NCBI GenBank assembly: GCA_036557785.1
Contig: DATBGZ010000071.1
Coordinates: 1 to 26,755, forward strand
Direction of reading: 5' to 3'
Length of the DNA: 26,755 bases
From: DATBGZ01 sp036557785
GTDB lineage: Bacteria > Actinomycetota > Actinomycetes > Mycobacteriales > Micromonosporaceae
Part shown: positions 7,326-12,846 of the stretch, one piece after another
Layout of the letters: every line of letters begins with the position of its first letter
Position numbering within the stretch: position 1 is the first letter of the stretch
Notes under the pieces: model-generated
Told to the model about the DNA's origin: nothing
The model's input: the letters and a program-made list of their open reading frames with translations, nothing else
Database searches by the model: none
Made by a program: the position numbers and the translations under genes

Positions 7326-8030
7326 ATGAACACCGAGCTGACCGGCCCCGCGGCCAGAGCGTCCGGGCCCGGCCCCGCGGCCAGAGCGTCCAAGCCCGGC
7401 CCAGACCCCCGACGCCGCGGCCGGCCGCGCGGGACCAGCGCCCGCGCCATGGAGGTGATCGCGCTTCGGTTGTTCAGCGAGCAGGGCTTCGAGGAGACCA
7501 CCGTCGACCAGATCGCGGCCGCCGCGGGGGTCAGCCGGCGTACGTTCTTCCGCTACTTCGACACCAAGTCCGACGTGCTCTGGAACTCCTTCGACGCCGA
7601 AGTCGAGACCATCCGCGAGTTGCTCGCGCAGACCCCCGACGACCTGCCCGTCATGGAGGGCGTACGCCGTGCCGTGCTCGCCGCCAACCGCTACCGGGCA
7701 GCGGATGTGCCGGAACTGCGCATGCGGATGAACCTGCTCGGCGCGGTGCCCGAGCTCGTCGCCAGCGCCGCGATCCACTACGACGCCTGGGAGCGCGCGG
7801 TCGTGGACTTCGTCGCCCGGCGTACGGGTCAGCCGGCCGCCTCGCTCTACCCGCTCGCGGTCGGGCGTGCCGTGCTCGCGGCGTGCCGGGCGGGGTACGA
7901 CCGGTGGGCGGCACGAGCCGATGCCGACCTGGGCGTCTACCTCGACGCGGCGCTGCGCGCGCTCGCCGCGGGCTTCCGGGATGAGGTACTAACTGATGAG
8001 CCCATTGTCATCAGTTCTTTTGTCAACTAG
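7326..8030 (+). CDS. mftR: Mycofactocin-system TetR-family regulator MftR
   Basis: The protein has an N-terminal TetR helix-turn-helix (about residues 42-86), with the signature TVDQIAAAAGVS and RRTFFRYFDTKSDVLW, and a C-terminal ligand domain matching the MftR type that senses acyl-CoA-like effectors in characterised relatives. I placed the start at ATG 7326, preceded by AGGGAT, giving 234 residues. A GTG at 7269 would overlap the operator palindrome and add 19 atypical residues. The first 27 residues are a disordered Ala/Gly/Pro/Arg segment with GPAARAS duplicated, ahead of a basic RRRGRPRG arm. The gene is divergent from mftA, and the galB operon begins 30 bases downstream on the same strand, so MftR may be cotranscribed with it. 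The last codons overlap an AT-rich hairpin. Confidence 0.93.
   Translation: MNTELTGPAARASGPGPAARASKPGPDPRRRGRPRGTSARAMEVIALRLFSEQGFEETTVDQIAAAAGVSRRTFFRYFDTKSDVLWNSFDAEVETIRELLAQTPDDLPVMEGVRRAVLAANRYRAADVPELRMRMNLLGAVPELVASAAIHYDAWERAVVDFVARRTGQPAASLYPLAVGRAVLAACRAGYDRWAARADADLGVYLDAALRALAAGFRDEVLTDEPIVISSFVN
7344..7391. repeat. Perfect 21-bp tandem-type repeat, 27-bp period, in the mftR 5' end
   Basis: Copies at 7344-7364 and 7371-7391 are identical and begin GGCCCCGCGGCCAGAGC. The period of 27 preserves the frame and encodes a repeated GPAARAS peptide before the DNA-binding domain. The lack of divergence implies a recent duplication. Confidence 0.85.
7991..8016. promoter_or_regulatory. AT-rich hairpin at the end of mftR
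   Basis: AACTGATGA and TCATCAGTT form a perfect 9-bp stem with an 8-base loop, followed by CTTTTG. It overlaps the last codons of mftR. The stretch from about 7985 to 8042 is conspicuously low in GC compared with its neighbours. It could attenuate or terminate between mftR and the galB operon, or be part of an operator; the short T run makes strong termination doubtful. Confidence 0.5.
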
Positions 8031-8031
8031 A

Positions 8032-8041
8032 TTGTCGACAA
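8032..8041. promoter_or_regulatory. Palindrome TTGTCGACAA upstream of galB (GntR-like operator candidate)
   Basis: A perfect 10-bp palindrome lies 19 bases before galB, with two further TTGTCA half-sites at 8005-8010 and 8020-8025. The form matches the TTGTnnACAA type of site bound by many FadR-subfamily GntR regulators of catabolic genes (family knowledge). No GntR gene is in the window, so the regulator would be encoded elsewhere; IclR- or MftR-type control remains possible. Confidence 0.5.
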
Positions 8042-8060
8042 GTCGCGAGGAGGGTGCACG

Positions 8061-8789
8061 GTGTCCGATCGCTCGATGCTCGTCCTGTCGGCGCACCCAG
8101 GCGACTTCGTCTGGCGCTGCGCGGGAGCGATCGCCTTGGCGGTCTCGCGGGGCGAGCGGGTCGTGATCGGTTGCATGAGCTTCGGCGAGCGAGGCGAGTC
8201 CGCCTCGTTGTGGCTGAAGGGCTACACGCTGGACCAGGTCAAGGCTCATCGTCGCACCGAGGCGGAGGAGGCCGCGAAGGTCCTCGGGGCCGAGGTCCGC
8301 TTCTACGACGCCGGGGACTACCCCTTGGTCGAGACACCGGGGCTGCGCGACGAGCTGGTGAGCCTGTACCGCGAGGTGCAGCCCTCGGTCGTGCTCACCC
8401 ACGCCGACCGGGACCCCTACAACGACGACCACGCGGTCGCGCACGGCATCGCGATGCGTACCCGGGTCTTCGCGCAGGCGCCGGGATTCGACGCTCCGGG
8501 CGAGGTGCTCGCCGCTCCGCCCGTCTTCTGCTTCGAGCCGCACCAGCCGGAGCAGTGCGGGTTCGTGCCCAACGTGCTGCTCGACATCACCCCGGTGTGG
8601 GAGCGCAAGGTGGAGGCGATGCGGATCCTCGGCGCGCAGGGCCATCTGGTCTCGTACTACACCGAGCTCGGCAAGCGCCGGGGCACTCAGGCGGCCCGCA
8701 ACTCCGGTCCGAACCTGGGCCTGCCCACCAATGTCTATGCCGAGGCGTACCAGCGCATGTACCCGCAGGTGACGCAGGAGCTGTCGTGA
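8061..8789 (+). CDS. galB: 4-oxalomesaconate hydratase GalB (PIG-L/LmbE-like fold)
   Basis: GalB hydrates 4-oxalomesaconate to 4-carboxy-4-hydroxy-2-oxoadipate in gallate catabolism. The 242-residue protein has the PIG-L fold in its hydratase version: SAHPGDFVWRCAGAI (10-24) replaces the AHPDDE of deacetylases, and the distinctive SFGERGESASLW and FYDAGDYPL stretches follow. HADRDPYNDDHAVAH provides the later metal-site histidines. These features, with galC and galD directly downstream, separate it from sugar deacetylases. Translation starts at GTG 8061, with GAGGAGGG 7 bases upstream. Its stop overlaps the galC GTG (GTGA). It is the first gene of a six-gene aromatic operon and follows mftR by 30 bases. 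Confidence 0.88.
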   Translation: MSDRSMLVLSAHPGDFVWRCAGAIALAVSRGERVVIGCMSFGERGESASLWLKGYTLDQVKAHRRTEAEEAAKVLGAEVRFYDAGDYPLVETPGLRDELVSLYREVQPSVVLTHADRDPYNDDHAVAHGIAMRTRVFAQAPGFDAPGEVLAAPPVFCFEPHQPEQCGFVPNVLLDITPVWERKVEAMRILGAQGHLVSYYTELGKRRGTQAARNSGPNLGLPTNVYAEAYQRMYPQVTQELS

Positions 8790-9475
8790 GTGCAAACGTG
8801 GTCGTGCGGGACTTCGACCGCACGGATGCGGCGGTCGTGGCCGGGCTGGCGGAGCTGGGCGTCGCCACGGTCCACGAGGCCGACGGCCGGCGCGGCGCGC
8901 TGGACCCGGCGATCCGCCCCATCCAGACAGGGGCACGCGTCGCGGGAACCGCCGTCACGGTGTCGTGCCACCCCGGGGACAACCTGATGATCCACGCGGC
9001 AGTGGAGACCTGCCGCGCCGGCGACATCCTCGTCGTGGCCACCACGTCGCCGTCGACCGACGGGATGATCGGCGAGCTGCTCGCCACCTCGTTGCGCGCG
9101 CACGGCGTGATCGGCGTCGTCACCGCGGCCGGGGTCCGGGACGCGGCCGAGCTGCGGGCCATGGGCTTCCCGGTCTGGGCCCGCGCGATCAGTCCACAGG
9201 GGACGGTCAAGGCCACGCCGGGCTCAGTCAACGTGCCCATCGTCTGCGGCGGGCAGCTCGTCGGGCCGGGCGACGCGGTCGTGGCCGACGACGACGGCGT
9301 GGTCGTGGTGCCCCGCGAGCGCTCCGCCGAGGTGTTGGCCGCAGGCTGGGCCCGGGCCACCAACGAGGACGGCAAGCGGGCCCGCCTCGCGGCCGGCGAG
9401 CTCGGGGTGGACATGTACGGGCTGCGGGTGCTGTTGAAGGAACTCGGCGTGACCTATGTGGACGGTGCCGCATGA
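8786..9475 (+). CDS. galC: 4-carboxy-4-hydroxy-2-oxoadipate aldolase / oxaloacetate decarboxylase GalC
   Basis: GalC cleaves 4-carboxy-4-hydroxy-2-oxoadipate to pyruvate and oxaloacetate, a divalent-metal reaction that ends the gallate and protocatechuate 4,5-routes. The 229-residue sequence is of the RraA-like aldolase family (LigK/ProA/GalC group). It contains the early SxxEADGR-like TVHEADGRRGAL stretch, the central GxIGELLATSLRAHG loop that forms the pyruvate site, a GVRDAAELRAMGFPVWARA segment with the Arg-Asp pair used in catalysis, and GDAVVADDDGVVVVP near the end. GTG 8786 overlaps the galB stop and the gene ends in an ATGA overlap with galD, so the three enzymes are made from one message. 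Confidence 0.9.
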   Translation: MSANVVVRDFDRTDAAVVAGLAELGVATVHEADGRRGALDPAIRPIQTGARVAGTAVTVSCHPGDNLMIHAAVETCRAGDILVVATTSPSTDGMIGELLATSLRAHGVIGVVTAAGVRDAAELRAMGFPVWARAISPQGTVKATPGSVNVPIVCGGQLVGPGDAVVADDDGVVVVPRERSAEVLAAGWARATNEDGKRARLAAGELGVDMYGLRVLLKELGVTYVDGAA

Positions 9476-10596
9476 GCGAGCGTGGCATAGCGGTCATGAT
9501 GCTGCGGGGTGGGACCTCGAAGGGCGCCTACTTCCTCGCCGATGACCTGCCCTCCGATACGGCCGAACGCGACGACCTGCTGCTGCGTGTGATGGGCTCG
9601 CCCGACCCGCGCCAGATCGACGGCATCGGCGGCGCCCACCCGTTGACCAGCAAGGTGGCGGTCATCTCGCCCTCCACCGCCGACGAGTCCGATGTGGACT
9701 ACCTGTTCCTGCAGGTGCAGGTGGACGCGCCCCGGGTCAGTGCCGAGCAGCCGTGCGGCAACATCCTCGCCGGCGTCGGCCCGTTCGCCATCGAGCGCGG
9801 CCTGGTCAAGCCGAACGGGGAGGTGACGCCGGTACGGATCCGGATGGTGAACACCGGTGCGATCGCGGTCGTGCACGTGCCCACGCCGGATGGGCAGGTC
9901 GAGTACGCCGGGAACACGGCCATCGACGGCGTACCGGGCACCGCCGCCCGCCTGGTCATCGACCTGCACGACACGGCCGGGTCGGTGGCGCCGGCACTGC
10001 TGCCGACCGGCAACATCGTCGACGTGGTCGACGGTCTGAGCACCACGCTCATCGACAACGGCATGCCGGTGGCCATCGTGGCCGCGTCGGACCTCGGTGT
10101 GACCGGGTACGAGACCCCGGCCGTGCTCGAGGCCGATGGCCCGCTGCGCGAGCGGGTCGAGGCGTTCCGGCTCAAGGCCGGCGTCCTCATGGGACTCGGC
10201 GACGTCGCGGCCACCACGGTTCCGAAGATCTGTCTTGTCGCACCACCGAATGCGGGTGGCAGCGTCGCCACCAGGATGTTCATCCCCCATCGAGTGCACA
10301 CCTCGATCGGCGTGCTCGCCGCCATCACGGTCGCCACGGCGGCCGTGATCGACGGCAGCGTCGCGGCCCCGGCGTACCGGCCGCTCGAGGACAACGTCGT
10401 CCGGCTGGAGCACCCCACGGGGTGGTTCGACGCGGTCGTCGACGTCGTGACCGGCCCGGACGGTGTCCAGGTTGGACGATCGGCGATCGTGAGCACCGCC
10501 CGCCTCCTGCTGGACGGCACCGTCTATCCCCGAGCCCGAGGGCAGCACCTGCCCTCCGCCCCCGCCCAGCCAACCGTGAAAGGTACGCCCGCATGA
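9472..10596 (+). CDS. galD: 4-oxalomesaconate tautomerase GalD (PrpF family)
   Basis: GalD converts the keto form of 4-oxalomesaconate to the enol form used by GalB. The 374-residue protein has the PrpF/DapF-like two-domain fold. The starting MMLRGGTSKGAYFLADDLP and the central PCGNILAGVGPFAIERGL carry the conserved Gly/Ser loop and the catalytic Cys. The family also contains methylaconitate isomerases and 4-oxalomesaconate tautomerases; placement between galC and ring-cleavage genes supports GalD. ATG 9472 overlaps the galC stop, and its TGA overlaps the start of the extradiol dioxygenase. The C-terminal 30 residues are Pro/Arg-rich and unlikely to be part of the fold. Confidence 0.88.
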   Translation: MSERGIAVMMLRGGTSKGAYFLADDLPSDTAERDDLLLRVMGSPDPRQIDGIGGAHPLTSKVAVISPSTADESDVDYLFLQVQVDAPRVSAEQPCGNILAGVGPFAIERGLVKPNGEVTPVRIRMVNTGAIAVVHVPTPDGQVEYAGNTAIDGVPGTAARLVIDLHDTAGSVAPALLPTGNIVDVVDGLSTTLIDNGMPVAIVAASDLGVTGYETPAVLEADGPLRERVEAFRLKAGVLMGLGDVAATTVPKICLVAPPNAGGSVATRMFIPHRVHTSIGVLAAITVATAAVIDGSVAAPAYRPLEDNVVRLEHPTGWFDAVVDVVTGPDGVQVGRSAIVSTARLLLDGTVYPRARGQHLPSAPAQPTVKGTPA

Positions 10597-11555
10597 CCCG
10601 AGACATCGCCCACGTCTCGGCGGTGGAGCTCTACTCCGCCGTGCCCGAGCAGACCGTGGGCTTCTTCCAAGACTTCATGGCGATGGAGGTGGTCGGCCGC
10701 CGCGGCGACTCCGTCTACCTGCACGCCTGGGACGACTACGAGCGCTTCACCGTGAAGGTCACCGGCCACGAGACGTCCGGCCTGGGCTGCACCTGGCTGC
10801 GGGCGAGCAGCCCGGATGCCCTCGAGCGCCGGGTCAAGGCCATCGAGGCGGCCGGGCTCGGCCTCGGCTGGACCACGGAGGAGCCCGACTACGGCAAGGT
10901 CTTCCAGTTCGCCGACCCGGACGGGCACCCGTTCGGGATCTACTGGGACACGCACCGTTATGTCCCGACCCCGGAGCAGCGCCCCTCCCTGAAGAACCAG
11001 GCGGCCCGCTTCCCCGGGCGTGGCGCCAACATCCGTCGCCTCGACCACGTCAACTACCTCGCGGCCGAGATAGCACCCGTGGACACGTTCCTCGGCGACG
11101 TGCTCGCGGCCCGCAAGAGCGAGCAGATCCAGCTCGACGACGGCTCGATCTCCGCGGTCTGGTTCACGGTCTCGGACAAGTCGTACGACCTCGTCTACAC
11201 CAACGACTGGACCGGTACCCCCGGTCGCCTGCACCACGTGGCGTTCGCGGCGGACACCCGCGGCGACATCCTGCGGGCGGCCGACTGTGCCCTCGAGGCC
11301 GGCATCCACATCGAGACCGGGCCGCACAAGCACGCGATCCAGCAGACGTTCTTCCTCTACGTCTGGGAACCCGGTGGCAACCGGATCGAGCTGTGCAACG
11401 CCGGTGCGCGCCTGCTGCTCGCCCCCGACCACCAGGCCGTCACGTGGACTCAGGCCGAGCGGGCCAAGGGGCAGGCGTGGGGCCTGAAGACGATCGAGAC
11501 GTTCCACACCCATGGCACACCTCCGGTCCCGGCACCGACGGAGGGCGCGAAGTGA
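10593..11555 (+). CDS. Type I extradiol ring-cleavage dioxygenase (VOC fold, catechol 2,3-dioxygenase-like)
   Basis: This 320-residue protein has two VOC modules. The C-terminal one carries the Fe(II) facial triad: His152 in LDHVN, His214 or His215 in RLHHVAF, and Glu266 in NRIELCN. A conserved His in GPHKHAI (about 247) sits where catalytic second-shell histidines occur in homoprotocatechuate and catechol dioxygenases. The final segment (PDHQAVTW) resembles the C-terminus of catechol 2,3-dioxygenases. The exact substrate is not readable; in this operon a gallate-, protocatechuate- or catechol-type diol is likely. It lacks the LigB fold of the usual gallate dioxygenase GalA. It overlaps galD (ATGA), and its stop abuts the pcaH start, so it is cotranscribed with both an extradiol-type lower pathway and an intradiol enzyme. 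Confidence 0.88.
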   Translation: MTRDIAHVSAVELYSAVPEQTVGFFQDFMAMEVVGRRGDSVYLHAWDDYERFTVKVTGHETSGLGCTWLRASSPDALERRVKAIEAAGLGLGWTTEEPDYGKVFQFADPDGHPFGIYWDTHRYVPTPEQRPSLKNQAARFPGRGANIRRLDHVNYLAAEIAPVDTFLGDVLAARKSEQIQLDDGSISAVWFTVSDKSYDLVYTNDWTGTPGRLHHVAFAADTRGDILRAADCALEAGIHIETGPHKHAIQQTFFLYVWEPGGNRIELCNAGARLLLAPDHQAVTWTQAERAKGQAWGLKTIETFHTHGTPPVPAPTEGAK

Positions 11556-12301
11556 TGGCGCAGATCACGACCCAGGCGCAGATCGACCAGGAGATGGCCG
11601 CGCTGCGAGCCGTCGACTCGAAGACCGCGCAGGCGCTGCGGGACTATCCGCCCTATCGCAGCAGCATCCTGCGCCACCCCAAGCAGTCGCTGATCCCGAT
11701 CCACGACCCCGAAGCAATCGAGCTGACCACGCCGGTCTTCGGCATCACCGACGTCACGGAGCTGGAGCGCGACCTCACCAAGCAGCACGTCAGTGACCCG
11801 ATCGGCGAGCGGATCACGGTCAGCGGCCGATTGGTGGACCGCCAGGGCCGGCCCGTGCGGGGCCAGCTCATCGAGATCTGGCAGGCGAACGCGGCGGGAC
11901 GCTACGCGCACCAGCGCGAGCAGCACCCGGCTCCGCTCGACCCGAACTTCACCGGCTACGGCCGTTGCCTCACCGACGCCGACGGCCGCTACGCGTTCAC
12001 GACGATCCAGCCCGGCCCGTACCCCTGGGGCAACCACCTCAACGCCTGGCGACCGGCGCATATCCACTTCTCGATCTTCGGCACCGCGTTCACCCAGCGG
12101 CTGATCACCCAGATGTACTTCCCGAACGACCCGCTCTTCCCGTACGACCCGATCTTCAACGCGATTCCCGACGAGGCGGCGCGGCAACGGCTGATCTGCG
12201 CGTACGACCATGACCTCAGTCAGCCCGAGTTCTCGCTGGGGTACCGCTGGGACATCGTCCTCGATGGACCGTCGGCCACCTGGATCGAGGAGGGGAGATG
12301 A
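11555..12301 (+). CDS. pcaH: Protocatechuate 3,4-dioxygenase beta subunit PcaH
   Basis: PcaH is the catalytic, Fe(III)-binding subunit of the intradiol enzyme that opens protocatechuate between its hydroxyls; some PcaHG enzymes also attack gallate. The 248-residue protein shows all four iron ligands at the expected spacing: Tyr117 (AGRYAH), Tyr156 (GPYPW), His169 and His171 (PAHIHF), with the substrate-site Arg166 preceding. The N-terminal PPYRSSILRHPKQSLIPI segment is typical of the beta subunit rather than of catechol or hydroxyquinol dioxygenases. The ATG at 11555 shares a base with the previous stop; a GTG one codon upstream is an alternative. Its stop overlaps the pcaG ATG (ATGA). No pcaB, pcaC or pcaD is in the window, so the usual fate of the 3,4-cleavage product is not provided locally. 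Confidence 0.93.
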   Translation: MAQITTQAQIDQEMAALRAVDSKTAQALRDYPPYRSSILRHPKQSLIPIHDPEAIELTTPVFGITDVTELERDLTKQHVSDPIGERITVSGRLVDRQGRPVRGQLIEIWQANAAGRYAHQREQHPAPLDPNFTGYGRCLTDADGRYAFTTIQPGPYPWGNHLNAWRPAHIHFSIFGTAFTQRLITQMYFPNDPLFPYDPIFNAIPDEAARQRLICAYDHDLSQPEFSLGYRWDIVLDGPSATWIEEGR

Positions 12302-12846
12302 CCGTCCTGGAGCCGACGCCATCGCAGACGATCGGGCCGTTCTACGGCTACGCGTTGCCCTTCGCCGGCGGTGGGGAGATCGCGCCGTTCGGGCACCCCG
12401 ACACGATCACGGTGCACGGTTGCGTCTACGACGGTGCGGGTGCGCCGATCCCGGACGCGCTGCTGGAGTTCTGGCACGGGGGACCGGGCGCGCCAGGGTC
12501 GCTGCGGCACGATCCGGTCAGCGGCAAGGTGATCGGACGCCACGGCGTCCACTTCACCGGCTTCGGCCGGGTGCCGACCGACGCCGACGGTCACTACGCG
12601 ATCCGCACGTTGCCGGCGCCGTACCTCTCGGTCTGCTTCTTCGCCCGCGGGCTGCTCCATCACCTGTTCACGCGGATCTATTTCTCGGCGCAGGATGCCT
12701 TCTTGGAGACGTTGGAGCCGGCGCGGCGTGCGACGCTCATCGCCACGCCGGAGCGCGACCGCGTCTACCGCTTCGACATCCACCTGCAGGGCGGCGCGGA
12801 CCACGACGAGACGGTCTTCCTGGAGTTCCCGTCCTCGGCAACCTAG
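12298..12846 (+). CDS. pcaG: Protocatechuate 3,4-dioxygenase alpha subunit PcaG
   Basis: PcaG is the non-iron structural subunit of protocatechuate 3,4-dioxygenase and shapes the substrate pocket. The 182-residue sequence starts with the subunit's signature TPSQTIGPFYGYALPF and continues with the same beta-sandwich as PcaH (VYDGAGAPIPDALLEFW, GFGRVPTDADGHYAIRT), but it lacks the paired iron-binding His motif: where PcaH has PAHIHF, this chain has HHLFTRIYF. It is the last gene of the operon, coupled to pcaH by ATGA. Its TAG overlaps the stop of pabAB on the other strand around a CCTAGG sequence. Length is slightly short for the family but complete at both ends. Confidence 0.92.
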   Translation: MTVLEPTPSQTIGPFYGYALPFAGGGEIAPFGHPDTITVHGCVYDGAGAPIPDALLEFWHGGPGAPGSLRHDPVSGKVIGRHGVHFTGFGRVPTDADGHYAIRTLPAPYLSVCFFARGLLHHLFTRIYFSAQDAFLETLEPARRATLIATPERDRVYRFDIHLQGGADHDETVFLEFPSSAT

